From NCBI RefSeq assembly GCF_943590815.1, contig NZ_CALSBS010000028.1, forward strand, positions 1-54,264: a stretch of DNA of 54,264 nt, read 5' to 3'. The DNA is from Pseudocitrobacter vendiensis. Its GTDB lineage: Bacteria > Pseudomonadota > Gammaproteobacteria > Enterobacterales > Enterobacteriaceae. Position numbers and translations under genes: made by a program. This document shows, piece after piece, positions 41,473 through 51,321 of this stretch (position 1 is the stretch's first letter; every line of letters starts with the position of its first letter). The notes beneath the pieces are model-generated. The model was not told where the DNA came from, made no database searches, and was given only the letters and a program-made list of their open reading frames with translations.

Positions 41473-41882
41473 GTGATATGAATAACCCGTCCGACGAGAA
41501 CACCGGCGCAATGGACGATCTGTGGGCTGAAGCGTTGAATGAACAACAATCCACCAGCGGCAAAAGCGCGGCGGATGCCGTGTTCCAGCAACTGGGCGGC
41601 GGCGACGTCAGCGGTACGTTGCAGGATATCGATTTGATTATGGATATCCCGGTCAAGCTCACCGTTGAACTGGGCCGCACCCGCATGACCATCAAAGAAT
41701 TACTGCGTCTGACGCAGGGTTCCGTGGTCGCACTGGATGGCCTGGCGGGCGAACCGCTGGATATCCTGATTAACGGCTACCTGATTGCCCAGGGCGAAGT
41801 GGTGGTGGTGGCGGACAAATATGGCGTGCGCATCACCGACATCATTACGCCGTCCGAGCGCATGCGTCGCCTGAGCCGTTAA
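41469..41882 (+). CDS. fliN: Flagellar motor switch protein FliN
   Basis: A 137-residue C-ring subunit. The SpoA domain DIPVKLTVELGRTRMTIKELL (about 60-80) and the tail RITDIITPSERMRRL are typical. Its N-terminal 50 residues are flexible and acidic. Confidence 0.96.
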   Translation: MSDMNNPSDENTGAMDDLWAEALNEQQSTSGKSAADAVFQQLGGGDVSGTLQDIDLIMDIPVKLTVELGRTRMTIKELLRLTQGSVVALDGLAGEPLDILINGYLIAQGEVVVVADKYGVRITDIITPSERMRRLSR

Positions 41883-41884
41883 TC

Positions 41885-42268
41885 ATGAAAAGCCCGACTC
41901 ACGCCACCGTCACCCACGCGTCTGCGCCCGATGCCTCACCGCTGATTCAGGTGAGCGGCGCGCTGCTCGGTATTATTCTGCTGATCCTCGCGGGGGCGTG
42001 GATTGCCAAACGTTTTGGCGTCGGCGGTAATAGTGTGAGAGGTCTGCAGGGTCTGAAAGTCAGCGCCAGCGCTTCATTAGGCCAACGCGAACGCGTGGTG
42101 GTGGTAAACGTCGAGGATGCACGACTGGTTCTGGGCGTCACTGCCAATCAGGTTACCCTGCTGCACACGCTGCCGCCCGCGCCAGCAGATACTCAAACAA
42201 CACAGCCTGCTGCCGCCGATTTTTCGTCATTGATGAAAAATGTTCTCAAGCGTTCCGGGAGATCCTGA
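41885..42268 (+). CDS. fliO: Flagellar export protein FliO
   Basis: A 127-residue bitopic membrane protein (E. coli 121) with one segment at about 22-40 and a cytoplasmic domain [25 protein letters not shown]. It helps assemble the FliP ring. Shares TGATG with fliP. Confidence 0.93.
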   Translation: MKSPTHATVTHASAPDASPLIQVSGALLGIILLILAGAWIAKRFGVGGNSVRGLQGLKVSASASLGQRERVVVVNVEDARLVLGVTANQVTLLHTLPPAPADTQTTQPAAADFSSLMKNVLKRSGRS

Positions 42269-43005
42269 TGCGCCGCATTTTCGTTGTCCTCATCTCCACG
42301 CTGTTATTGCTCTCGCCATCTGCCTTTGCGCAGCTGCCGGGGCTGGTCAGCCAGCCATTACCGGGCGGCGGTCAAAGCTGGTCACTGCCGGTTCAGACGC
42401 TGGTGTTTATCACCTCGCTGACGTTTATTCCGGCCATTTTACTGATGATGACCAGTTTTACGCGCATCATTATCGTCTTCGGTCTGCTGCGCAACGCACT
42501 GGGCACCCCCTCTGCGCCACCGAATCAGGTACTGCTGGGGCTGGCACTGTTTCTGACCTTTTTTATTATGTCGCCGGTCATCGATAAGATTTACACCGAT
42601 GCCTATCAGCCTTTCAGCGAGGACAAAATTACGTTGCAGGAAGCCATGGATAAAGGCTCGCAGCCACTGCGCGAGTTTATGCTGCGTCAAACGCGCGAGG
42701 CCGATTTGGCGCTGTTTGCGCGTCTGGCGAACAGTGCGCCCATTGAAGGCCCGGAAGCAGTGCCGCTGCGCATTCTGCTACCGGCCTATGTAACCAGCGA
42801 GCTGAAAACCGCCTTCCAGATTGGCTTCACTATTTTTATTCCCTTCCTGATTATCGACCTGGTTATCGCCAGCGTGCTGATGGCGCTGGGGATGATGATG
42901 GTACCGCCCGCCACAATCGCCCTGCCGTTTAAACTGATGCTGTTCGTACTGGTCGACGGCTGGCAACTGCTGGTGGGTTCGCTGGCGCAAAGTTTTTACA
43001 GTTAA
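42268..43005 (+). CDS. fliP: Flagellar export gate protein FliP
   Basis: A 245-residue core export protein with a cleavable signal peptide (AFA near 19-21) and four membrane segments. Characteristic blocks: [19 protein letters not shown] and [13 protein letters not shown]. Five FliP subunits form the gate with FliQ and FliR. Confidence 0.96.
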   Translation: MRRIFVVLISTLLLLSPSAFAQLPGLVSQPLPGGGQSWSLPVQTLVFITSLTFIPAILLMMTSFTRIIIVFGLLRNALGTPSAPPNQVLLGLALFLTFFIMSPVIDKIYTDAYQPFSEDKITLQEAMDKGSQPLREFMLRQTREADLALFARLANSAPIEGPEAVPLRILLPAYVTSELKTAFQIGFTIFIPFLIIDLVIASVLMALGMMMVPPATIALPFKLMLFVLVDGWQLLVGSLAQSFYS

Positions 43006-43017
43006 CAGGAAAGCGAC

Positions 43018-43287
43018 ATGACACCTGAATCCGTGATGATGATGGGCACCGAGGCGATGAAAGTCGCGCTGGCGCTGGCTGCGCCACTGCTGCTGGTGGC
43101 GCTGATTACGGGGCTGGTTATCAGTATCTTGCAGGCGGCGACGCAGATTAACGAAATGACGCTCTCATTCATTCCTAAAATCATCGCCGTGTTTATCGCT
43201 ATCGTGGTCGCCGGACCGTGGATGCTCAACCTGCTGCTTGATTACGTACGCACTCTGTTCAATAACATTCCGTATATCATCGGCTAA
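43018..43287 (+). CDS. fliQ: Flagellar export gate protein FliQ
   Basis: An 89-residue protein with two membrane segments; [20 protein letters not shown] is the conserved loop. AGGAAAG precedes the ATG. Four copies pack around FliP/FliR. Confidence 0.95.
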   Translation: MTPESVMMMGTEAMKVALALAAPLLLVALITGLVISILQAATQINEMTLSFIPKIIAVFIAIVVAGPWMLNLLLDYVRTLFNNIPYIIG

Positions 43288-43292
43288 TCCTG

Positions 43293-44087
43293 ATGCTCAA
43301 TATCACCAGCGACCAGTGGGTCCACTGGATAAGCCTCTATTTCTGGCCGCTGCTGCGCGTGCTGGCGCTGATTACTACAGCCCCAATATTGAGCGAACGC
43401 ACCGTGCCTAAACGCGTCAAACTGGGGCTCGGGCTGGTGATAACCGTGGTTATTGCCCCCGCCATTCCGGTGCCGGATGTCCCGCTTTTTTCACCTGACG
43501 CCCTTTGGCTGGCGCTTCAGCAAATCCTGATTGGCATTGCACTGGGATTTACCATGCAATTTGCCTTTGCCGCCGTGCGGACTGCCGGGGAGATTATCGG
43601 TCTGCAAATGGGGTTGTCGTTTGCGACCTTTGTCGATCCCGGCAGTAACCTGAATATGCCCGTACTGGCGCGAATTATGGATATGCTCGCCATGCTGTTG
43701 TTTTTGGTTTTTAACGGCCATTTATGGCTGATTTCGCTGCTTGTTGATACCTTTCACACCTTGCCCATTGGTGGCGCCCCCCTTAACAGCAACGCCTTTC
43801 TGGCCCTTTCGCGGGCAGGGGGACTTATCTTCCTCAATGGCCTGATGCTCGCACTGCCGGTCATTACGCTGCTGCTCACCGTTAACCTTGCATTAGGTAT
43901 GCTTAATCGTATGGCGCCGCAATTGTCCGTATTTGTGATCGGTTTTCCAATCACATTAACTGTAGGGATATTATTGATGGCGGCGTTAATGCCACTTATT
44001 GCGCCTTTTTGCGAACATTTATTTAGCGAAATATTCGATCTTTTAGCTGATATTATCAGCGAGTTACCCCGAGTCAATTCCCCCTGA
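43293..44087 (+). CDS. fliR: Flagellar export gate protein FliR
   Basis: A 264-residue membrane protein with about six segments (E. coli 261). [13 protein letters not shown] and [16 protein letters not shown] are typical. One copy closes the export gate. Last gene of the fliL operon. Confidence 0.95.
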   Translation: MLNITSDQWVHWISLYFWPLLRVLALITTAPILSERTVPKRVKLGLGLVITVVIAPAIPVPDVPLFSPDALWLALQQILIGIALGFTMQFAFAAVRTAGEIIGLQMGLSFATFVDPGSNLNMPVLARIMDMLAMLLFLVFNGHLWLISLLVDTFHTLPIGGAPLNSNAFLALSRAGGLIFLNGLMLALPVITLLLTVNLALGMLNRMAPQLSVFVIGFPITLTVGILLMAALMPLIAPFCEHLFSEIFDLLADIISELPRVNSP

Positions 44088-44104
44088 ATGCGCCCTCGAT
44101 ATTG

Positions 44105-44118
44105 TAAGGAAATTCCTA
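44105..44118 (+). promoter_or_regulatory. RcsAB box upstream of rcsA
   Basis: TAAGGAAATTCCTA is a near-perfect palindrome that agrees with the RcsAB box (TAAGAATATTCCTA). It is about 250 bases before the rcsA ATG, as in E. coli, where RcsA and RcsB autoactivate rcsA. Confidence 0.85.
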
Positions 44119-44365
44119 AAAGGGAATTTATAAAACATCAACCAGGATATATCTGGCGCGGATTATTTGTTTTTACCCCACTCACATAACATAACATTTA
44201 CTTTACTTTGAGAAGATTCCTGGCAAATTATACGTAACTTTACGGGATAGTTTAGGCCGCCTGATCGTCTTCGCTTGGTTCTTAGTTTTAATAATTTGCT
44301 CAGGCAGTTATGAAGTGTTCAGGCAAGAGGGTTAATTATCGTTACGCATTGAGTGAGGGTATGCC

Positions 44366-44989
44366 ATGTCAACGATTATTATGGATCTATGCAGTTACAC
44401 CCGGCTGGGATTGATAGGGTACTTGACGAGTCGAGGGGTTAAGAAGCGCGATATTGATAACGTCAGCGACGTTGACGGACTTGCGGCATTGTGTAGCACC
44501 CGCCGCCCGTCTGTGGTGTTCATTAATGAAGACTGTTTTATCCACGATGCACAGAGCAGTCAGCACATTAAACAAATCATTAATCAACACCCCAGAACGC
44601 TGTTTATCGTTTTTATGGCGATTGCAAATATCCATTTTGATGAATATTTAATGGTTAGGAGTAATCTGTTAATTAGCTCCAAATCGATCAAACCTGACAC
44701 TCTTGATGATATTTTGGGGAATTATCTTAAAAAAGAAACTGACAATGTAAAGCAGATTAACATGTCGACGTTATCGTTAAGTCGAACGGAATCGAGCATG
44801 TTACGCATGTGGATGTCGGGACAGGGGACGATTCAGATATCGGATCAAATGAATATTAAGGCCAAGACGGTATCGTCACATAAGGGTAATATCAAGAGGA
44901 AAATTAAAACGCATAATAAGCAAGTGATCTATCATGTTGTGCGTCTTGCAGATAATGTCACCTCCGGCATTTACGTGAATATGCGTTAA
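44366..44989 (+). CDS. rcsA: Capsule activator RcsA
   Basis: A 207-residue LuxR-family co-regulator, same length as E. coli. The N-terminal domain is receiver-like but without phospho-acceptor; the C-terminal helix-turn-helix is [18 protein letters not shown] and [16 protein letters not shown]. With RcsB it activates colanic acid genes and represses flhDC. It is degraded by Lon and its synthesis is raised in E. coli by DsrA acting on H-NS. The long AT-rich leader fits H-NS silencing. Confidence 0.96.
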   Translation: MSTIIMDLCSYTRLGLIGYLTSRGVKKRDIDNVSDVDGLAALCSTRRPSVVFINEDCFIHDAQSSQHIKQIINQHPRTLFIVFMAIANIHFDEYLMVRSNLLISSKSIKPDTLDDILGNYLKKETDNVKQINMSTLSLSRTESSMLRMWMSGQGTIQISDQMNIKAKTVSSHKGNIKRKIKTHNKQVIYHVVRLADNVTSGIYVNMR

Positions 44990-44998
44990 TGTCGACTT

Positions 44999-45020
44999 AC
45001 TGGCGGATAACACCGCCAGT
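44999..45020. terminator. Hairpin between rcsA and dsrB
   Basis: ACTGGCGG and CCGCCAGT pair over 8 bp with a 6-base loop, 9 bases after the rcsA stop. The tail CAATTTC is weakly U-rich. Confidence 0.6.
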
Positions 45021-45035
45021 CAATTTCATGCCGAC

Positions 45036-45601
<566 letters not shown>

Positions 45602-45611
45602 GGATAGGGAT

Positions 45612-45702
45612 AAAAAAATCCCGACGCTTGAGGAGTCGGGATCAAACTTGCATCTGCAAAAAGTCATCGAAAAATTCGTTACACCAGGAAATCTGATGTG
45701 GA
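45612..45702 (-). ncRNA. dsrA: DsrA regulatory small RNA
   Basis: Minus strand, about 90 bases. The 5' half ACATCAGATTTCCTGGTGT followed by AACGAATTTTT matches E. coli DsrA and holds the rpoS-leader pairing stretch. The 3' end is the expected terminator, ATCCCGAC and GTCGGGAT followed by seven T. The middle stem-loop, which pairs with hns in E. coli, differs in sequence (TTTTTGCAGATGCAAG instead of a CTTGCTTAAGCAAG-type hairpin). DsrA is an Hfq-dependent RNA that raises RpoS at low temperature and lowers H-NS. It lies between yodD and yedP next to rcsA and dsrB. The 5' end is placed by alignment from memory. Confidence 0.9.
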
Positions 45703-45706
45703 TGAA

Positions 45707-45735
45707 ACATTATCTGCGTTTATATCCAATGACAA
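45707..45735 (-). promoter_or_regulatory. Likely dsrA promoter
   Basis: Minus strand: -35 TTGTCA (45735-45730), 17-base spacer, -10 TAATGT (45712-45707), placing the start near 45700. GATAAT (45714-45709) is an alternative -10 with a 15-base spacer. Confidence 0.5.
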
Positions 45736-45895
45736 GATTTATTCACCAGACAGAACTATCCACTCACGGACAATGCCTAAGTGCATTACCGCGGGCCCAG
45801 CATCCCACGCGGGTTGTCATGCGTTTTATCTCAATTATACCGTTTTATTATTTTGAGATTTTTCTTAATAACCTTTGTGTGCATAAGGAGATCTT

Positions 45896-46708
45896 ATGTT
45901 TGATTGGCAACAACCGCTGGTAATCTTCACTGATTTAGATGGCACGCTGCTGGATAACCACACTTATGATTGGCAGCCGGCAGCAGCCTGGCTGATGCGT
46001 CTGAAACAGCGGGATGTGCCAGTTGTCTTGTGTAGCAGTAAAACCGCTGCAGAAATGATGCTTATTCAGAAAGAGATTGGACTGGAAGGTCGCGCGTTTA
46101 TTGCTGAGAACGGGGCAGTTATCCAGCTTGATGCAAAATGGCAGGATGACGAGTCCTGGCCACGCATCATTTGCGGGGCAACACATGCAGATATTCTGGG
46201 TGTCCTGCACCATCTTCGCGAACGGGAAGGCTATAAGTTTACCGCGATTTCCGATGTCGACGCGCAGGTGCTCAGCGAGTGGTCTGGTCTGAATGACAAA
46301 CATGCGGCGCTGGCACGCCTTCAGGAGGCTTCTGAGACGCTTATCTGGCGCGATACAGATGAACGCATGGCCGCATTTTCCGCGACGTTACATCAGCTTG
46401 GGCTGCGTTTTATTCAGGGGGCGCGTTTCTGGCACGTGCTGGATGAGCAAAGCGGTAAGGCTCAGGCGGTCAGTTTTCTGCGCCGCAGGATGCTGCAACG
46501 GGAAGGTCACAGCCGCCTTTCCCTTGGTTTAGGTGACGGCCCTAATGACGCAGACCTGTTGGATAGCACCGATTACGCCGTCGTGGTGAAAAGCCTGAAT
46601 CGGGAAGGGATTCATTTAAAAAATGACGACCCGCAACGAGTCTACCACACGCAGCGGCAAGGCCCGAGTGGCTGGGACGAGGGCCTCAGCCACTTCCTGG
46701 GTGATTAA
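45896..46708 (+). CDS. yedP: Mannosyl-3-phosphoglycerate phosphatase-like protein YedP
   Basis: A 270-residue HAD-superfamily phosphatase (Cof/MPGP type), E. coli 271. Motif [11 protein letters not shown] (about 12-21), motif II CSSKT, and motif [14 protein letters not shown]. Homologs remove phosphate from mannosyl-3-phosphoglycerate, but no synthase lies here and the natural substrate is not known. AAGGAG is 5 bases before the ATG. Its stop overlaps the stop of dgcQ on the other strand. Confidence 0.9.
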   Translation: MFDWQQPLVIFTDLDGTLLDNHTYDWQPAAAWLMRLKQRDVPVVLCSSKTAAEMMLIQKEIGLEGRAFIAENGAVIQLDAKWQDDESWPRIICGATHADILGVLHHLREREGYKFTAISDVDAQVLSEWSGLNDKHAALARLQEASETLIWRDTDERMAAFSATLHQLGLRFIQGARFWHVLDEQSGKAQAVSFLRRRMLQREGHSRLSLGLGDGPNDADLLDSTDYAVVVKSLNREGIHLKNDDPQRVYHTQRQGPSGWDEGLSHFLGD

Positions 46709-48393
46709 TCTTTGGCGCGCACCTGATTACGTCCACCCTCTTTCGCCAGATAGAGGCGGCGATCGGCCACCGATTGCAAATAGGCAAAATCATAACGTTT
46801 CTGCTCATCGTCGCTGGCTGATACCCCGACGGACGCGCTGACGCGAATGGTCTGCCCTTTCGACACCAGTATCTCACGGCGGTTGATACACTCGCGGATA
46901 CGCTCGGCTATCTCTCGCGCCTGAGCAAGCGTGGCGTTCGGCAGGACAACGCAGAACTCCTCTCCGCCCACACGCCCGGCAATATCCCCTTCGCGTATTT
47001 TATTCGCAATCAAGCGGGCAATATGTGCCAGCACGCGGTCACCAGCCTGATGGCCATAGTGATCGTTAATCGATTTAAAATGATCGAGATCGAGTTGCAG
47101 AACCGCCAGCGGTTTTCCTGCCTGCCGACACTCTGCCGATGCCGTTGCCGCACGCTCAAACAATGCGCCACGGTTGTATAAACGCGTCAGCGCATCGTAC
47201 CAGGCGCGCCATTGCAGGGACTCCTGTAATGTGGACATGTTACTCACCATCTGACGAATAACCATCCACGAGAGAATCAGCATACCGGTGAACAGTATCC
47301 ACAGCAGCGTAAGCGCGATGCTGATACGCCCAAAATCGCCTTTTATCCCCTCTTCCAGGCTGTGAATCCGCAGCAGAACACCATCAAAATTACGCAGCTT
47401 TTCCCAGCTGATATAGCGCGTCATTTCGCGAAGACTACCGCGATTATTCTCTTCGTAGGCGCGAGCGAGCTGGGCCTGCACTTCCTGGGTGAGTGGCGTG
47501 ACTTGCGGGTTGGACGAGGCGATCAGGTTCATCCGGCTATCATAAAGCTGATACTCCCCTTCTGTTTCGCCTTCCACGGCACGTAACAAAAACTCGCCCA
47601 TTTCTCTGACGGAGAGTTGCGCCGCCAGCACACCAAACCAGTAGTGCTGATAGTTCAGCGGTACAGATGCGGTAACCATCTGCGCTTCATGCTGTTTATC
47701 GCTGGAAAACGTCGTGTACCAGCGCACGCCACGTCCGGGATTTTCACGTTCAGACTGCTGTATGAACCACGGGCTGGTCACCAGTTCATAAAACTGTTCG
47801 GTAATATTACGGGTCACGGGCTCGCTGCTCAGGAAGAATCCGGCCCGCGACACGTAAAGCATGCGCGGTGAAAAGCGCGAAAGATGTTGCCCGGTAATCG
47901 AAGAAAGACGCAGTAAATAGCCCAGCTCTAACGCCGCGGTGAACTCGTTTGTGACCAATGGGTTATCGCGCGATAAGAAATCAGATTGCTCGACAAACGC
48001 ATCCGACACACCATTGAGCGGCAACGTACGGCGGTTTTCCAGCGCGATATGCCAGTCAGGCTCATGGCGCTTACGGGAAAATTCCGCTTCCGCGTTGCGC
48101 AGGACCTCAAACGCCAGGGGTGCCTGCAACGCGGCTTGCATACCATGACGAAAAAAAAGCAGGCGATCGACATTGAATTGCAACTGTCCGTCCATCTCAC
48201 GGGCAACGTTTTCCAGATTATTGCGCTGGCTGGAGATATAAGCCTCCTCCAGTACCACCGTTTCGCGCCACGTCAGAATCGTTGAACACAGCAGAACTAT
48301 GCAAAAGCAGAGGTTTACCACTCTACCGGGTCTGGAGTGCTGGCTAAGTTTTCTCAACCAACCGGGGGATTTTTCGGGGGCTACGGGATGCAC
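46705..48393 (-). CDS. dgcQ: Diguanylate cyclase DgcQ
   Basis: A 562-residue inner-membrane enzyme (formerly YedQ; E. coli 564) that makes cyclic di-GMP. A first membrane segment (about 25-45) and a second near 360-380 flank a periplasmic CHASE7-type sensor; the GGDEF domain follows with the active-site motif GGEEF and [12 protein letters not shown]. The GTG at 48393 is chosen because GGGAG lies 5 bases upstream and the length then fits; the open frame extends to ATG 48501 without family support. In E. coli it affects cellulose and motility. Confidence 0.9.
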   Translation of the reverse strand: MHPVAPEKSPGWLRKLSQHSRPGRVVNLCFCIVLLCSTILTWRETVVLEEAYISSQRNNLENVAREMDGQLQFNVDRLLFFRHGMQAALQAPLAFEVLRNAEAEFSRKRHEPDWHIALENRRTLPLNGVSDAFVEQSDFLSRDNPLVTNEFTAALELGYLLRLSSITGQHLSRFSPRMLYVSRAGFFLSSEPVTRNITEQFYELVTSPWFIQQSERENPGRGVRWYTTFSSDKQHEAQMVTASVPLNYQHYWFGVLAAQLSVREMGEFLLRAVEGETEGEYQLYDSRMNLIASSNPQVTPLTQEVQAQLARAYEENNRGSLREMTRYISWEKLRNFDGVLLRIHSLEEGIKGDFGRISIALTLLWILFTGMLILSWMVIRQMVSNMSTLQESLQWRAWYDALTRLYNRGALFERAATASAECRQAGKPLAVLQLDLDHFKSINDHYGHQAGDRVLAHIARLIANKIREGDIAGRVGGEEFCVVLPNATLAQAREIAERIRECINRREILVSKGQTIRVSASVGVSASDDEQKRYDFAYLQSVADRRLYLAKEGGRNQVRAKD

Positions 48394-48508
48394 AAAGGCT
48401 CCCGGCAAAACTCCTGATGAAAAGACAACGTACTCACTCCTGAACGGAAAAACGGCCTTGAATTCAATATGTACAAACAATCTTAGTATCGAGTCACACA
48501 CGCATCAT

Positions 48509-48600
48509 TGCCTGATGCGCTACGCTTATCAGGCCTACAAGGTTTCTGCAATATATTGTATTTGCAAAAAATGTAGGCCGGATAAGACGTTTGGCTAGGC
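48509..48600. repeat. Pair of inverted REP elements (BIME)
   Basis: TGCCTGATGCGCTACGCTTATCAGGCCTACAA (first 20 bases at 48509-48528) and, inverted, TGTAGGCCGGATAAG beginning at 48572, are REP sequences with the usual bulged stem. They lie between yodC and dgcQ; the second runs into the yodC stop codon. Confidence 0.88.
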
Positions 48601-48774
48601 TTTCTCCTGCGCGCTATCGCCACCAGGCATGAGCTCATCTTCACGGAAGGCCTCACGCTTGACGCCAAAACCGTCATACCAGCGACACTCAACCATCCCA
48701 CTGGCATAACCCGTCACAACCATACGCTGACCGCCATTTTTAGACCGAACTTCATCACTGACCAAAAAGACCAT
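48595..48774 (-). CDS. yodC: Small protein YodC
   Basis: A 59-residue protein close to E. coli YodC (60): MVFLVSDEV, GGQRMVVTGYASGMVECRW and DGFGVKREAF. This belongs to the DUF2158 family, with an SH3-like small fold. GGAGG is 5 bases before ATG 48774. The stop TAG (48597-48595) lies inside a REP element, so the C-terminal few residues may vary between strains. Function unknown. Confidence 0.9.
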   Translation of the reverse strand: MVFLVSDEVRSKNGGQRMVVTGYASGMVECRWYDGFGVKREAFREDELMPGGDSAQEKA

Positions 48775-48851
48775 AGTTGCCTCCGGTATCAGGGTGAAAC
48801 AGTTTCACATTAGTCGATCGCCAGCGGATTTGCGTAATAGGTGCGCACTTT

Positions 48852-49763
48852 TTAGCCTTCACGCTGACGAAGGCGATTGATGCCATTTACGACCGCAACC
48901 ACGACAGCGCCGATAATAAATCCGAGCACCAGATTCGCAAGCGTCGGGAGTAACATCGCGACGACGGCGCCCTGCTGCGTGGCAAAGCCTTCAATCGCGT
49001 GATGCAACGGCGCAACGCCGTGAACCACAATCCCACCGCCAACCAAAAACATCGCCAGCGTACCGACCACTGATAGAATTTTCATCAACCAGGGTGCAAC
49101 AAAAAGTAAACCTTTCCCGACCCCTTGTGCCAGCGCGCTCTTTTTCTCTGCCAGCCAGTAGCCCATATCGTCCAGTTTAACGATGATGCCCACCAGCCCA
49201 TAAACGCCGACGGTGACCAGTACGGCAATACCTGACAGAATCAAAACCTGGTTCAGTAGCGGGGCTTCTGCCACGATGCCCAGGGTAATCGCGACGATTT
49301 CTGCGGAGAGAATAAAATCGGTACGGACAGCGCCTTTTACTTTATCGCGTTCGTAAACCATCGGATCCTGGTTGGCGATGGCGTCTAATCGCTGCTGACG
49401 CGCGGCATCGTCCTCTTTGTGCTTACGCGCATGCAGCGTATGCACCACTTTCTCCACCCCTTCGAAGCACAGGAACGCCCCGCCTATCATTAACAACGGG
49501 GTCACCGCCCAGGGAATAAACGCGCTGATCAACAGGGCCAGCGGTACGAGGATCACTTTATTCAGCAGTGAACCCTTCGCCACACTCCAGACCACCGGAA
49601 GTTCACGATTCGCGCGCACGCCGGAAACCTGCTGTGCATTCAGTGATAAATCATCGCCCAGCACGCCCGCCGTCTTTTTCGCCGCCAGCTTTCCCATCAT
49701 GGAGATGTCATCCAGCAGCGTGGCAATATCATCCAGTAAGGTTAATAAACTACTTCCCGCCAC
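48852..49763 (-). CDS. yedI: DUF808 inner-membrane protein YedI
   Basis: A 303-residue protein (E. coli 305) with about six membrane segments. Typical blocks: [16 protein letters not shown] at the N-terminus and [15 protein letters not shown]. The start is GTG 49763 with AAGGA 7 bases upstream. The function is unknown; the family is restricted to bacteria. Confidence 0.9.
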   Translation of the reverse strand: MAGSSLLTLLDDIATLLDDISMMGKLAAKKTAGVLGDDLSLNAQQVSGVRANRELPVVWSVAKGSLLNKVILVPLALLISAFIPWAVTPLLMIGGAFLCFEGVEKVVHTLHARKHKEDDAARQQRLDAIANQDPMVYERDKVKGAVRTDFILSAEIVAITLGIVAEAPLLNQVLILSGIAVLVTVGVYGLVGIIVKLDDMGYWLAEKKSALAQGVGKGLLFVAPWLMKILSVVGTLAMFLVGGGIVVHGVAPLHHAIEGFATQQGAVVAMLLPTLANLVLGFIIGAVVVAVVNGINRLRQREG

Positions 49764-49940
49764 AATCTATTCCTTTCATTATTTTGTTTATTAATCACAC
49801 AGTATGGAACAAATATACGGGTTACACATACCATACATTCTGCATACATAAATTCAACATTTCACTGCAAATAAAAGCACTCGCAGAGAATCATTTTGCC
49901 GCTTACTATATCCCGCCTTGGTGTTTTCCCGTGAGAAATT

Positions 49941-50852
49941 ATGCGTATCAAACAGCTGTTACCGCTTATCGGTGCATTATTTGCGCTCTACATTATCTGG
50001 GGTTCGACCTACTTCGCCATCAGCATCGGCGTTGCCAGTTGGCCACCGCTAATGATGGCGGGCGTGCGTTTTCTCTCGGCGGGAGTGTTGCTGCTGAGCT
50101 ATCTGCTGTTAACCGGTCATCGCCTGCCCGCCTGGCGTCCGTTGCTGAACGCCGCGTTAATTGGCGTACTGCTGCTTTCAGTGGGTAACGGTCTGGTCAC
50201 CGTCGCCGAACACCAGAATGTGCCTTCCGGTATTGCTGCCGTGATGGTCGCGACGGTGCCGCTGTTTACACTCTGCTTCAGCCGCTTTTTTGGTATCGCA
50301 ACGCGTAAACTTGAATGGTTGGGTATCGCCATCGGTCTTGCCGGGATTATTCTGCTGAACAGCGGCGGCAACCTCAGCGGTAACCCTTGGGGCGCGGTAT
50401 TGATTTTGATTGGTTCGATGAGCTGGGCTTTCGGTTCTGTCTACGGTTCACGCATCGTACTGCCCGTCGGTATGATGGCTGGGGCGGTTGAAATGCTGGC
50501 AGCAGGTATCGTACTGATGAGCGCTTCTCTTCTGACGGGTGAGCGTCTGACCACAATGCCGGATACCTCTGGCTTTCTGGCGGTAGCGTATCTGGCGGTG
50601 TTCGGCTCCATCATCGCCATTAATGCCTATATGTTTTTGATCCGCAATGTGTCGCCTGCGGTCGCAACCAGCTACGCCTATGTTAACCCGGTGGTAGCGG
50701 TACTGCTGGGTACCGGGTTTAACGGCGAGCGTTTATCGGGCGTCGAATGGCTGGCGTTGGTAATTATTATCACCGCCGTGGTGCTGGTGACATTAGGAAA
50801 GTATCTGGTCGGCGCGAAAAGCAGCGTTACATCGTGTCAGGTAGAGAAGTAA
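49941..50852 (+). CDS. yedA: EamA/DMT family transporter YedA
   Basis: A 303-residue drug/metabolite transporter with ten membrane segments and two EamA repeats (WGSTYFAI in the first, AYMFLIRNVSPAVATSYAYVNPVVA in the second). E. coli YedA has 306. The substrate is not established. Its 3' end overlaps vsr by 26 bases on the other strand. Confidence 0.92.
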   Translation: MRIKQLLPLIGALFALYIIWGSTYFAISIGVASWPPLMMAGVRFLSAGVLLLSYLLLTGHRLPAWRPLLNAALIGVLLLSVGNGLVTVAEHQNVPSGIAAVMVATVPLFTLCFSRFFGIATRKLEWLGIAIGLAGIILLNSGGNLSGNPWGAVLILIGSMSWAFGSVYGSRIVLPVGMMAGAVEMLAAGIVLMSASLLTGERLTTMPDTSGFLAVAYLAVFGSIIAINAYMFLIRNVSPAVATSYAYVNPVVAVLLGTGFNGERLSGVEWLALVIIITAVVLVTLGKYLVGAKSSVTSCQVEK

Positions 50853-51321
50853 CCGCCAGTTGCGACATCCCCTGAGTGCCGATCTGCGCGCTGCCCTCGC
50901 CGCCGCAGATCCACTCTTCCAGCCGTTCCTTCAGGTCGATATCCGCCAGTTTTTCACGCCCGCGCAGGGCGCATTCCCAGATAATCAGTACGCGCCAGCC
51001 CAACTGATGTAACCGGGCAATATCGCGCCTGTCGCGCGCCACATTGCTGGCGATTTTTGTCAGCCAGAATTCCGTACGCGTGGCGGGGACCTTAAACAAG
51101 TAGCAGTCGTGATGATGCCAGAAACAGCCATGGGTAAAGATGATGCAGCGATAATCGCCCAGCACGAAGTCGGGCCGCCCCGGCAGGGTTTTCTCCTGTG
51201 CCGTCCAGGCGAAACCACACTCGGTAAGCAACGTGGCGACGCGTTTTTCTATCGCCGTGTCACGCGTACCGATCGCCCGCATGTTTTTACTGCGGGTGGC
51301 TTTATCGTGAACGTCCGCCAT
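50827..51321 (-). CDS. vsr: Very short patch repair endonuclease
   Basis: A 164-residue endonuclease (E. coli 156) that nicks 5' of the T in T:G mismatches at CTWGG, correcting deamination by Dcm. Conserved: [25 protein letters not shown] with catalytic Asp, and [13 protein letters not shown] (zinc/metal site). ATG 51321 lies 20 bases inside dcm, which gives the known dcm-vsr overlap. The tail [12 protein letters not shown] is longer than in E. coli. Confidence 0.95.
   Translation of the reverse strand: MADVHDKATRSKNMRAIGTRDTAIEKRVATLLTECGFAWTAQEKTLPGRPDFVLGDYRCIIFTHGCFWHHHDCYLFKVPATRTEFWLTKIASNVARDRRDIARLHQLGWRVLIIWECALRGREKLADIDLKERLEEWICGGEGSAQIGTQGMSQLAVTSLPDTM

Noticed and set aside
45648-45923. 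A 91-codon plus-strand frame between yodD and yedP
   Set aside because: It is antisense to dsrA and overlaps the yedP start; no ribosome binding site.
48483-48707. A minus-strand frame of 74 codons over yodC
   Set aside because: Out of frame with yodC, which has the family sequence and a strong ribosome binding site; the frame runs through REP elements.
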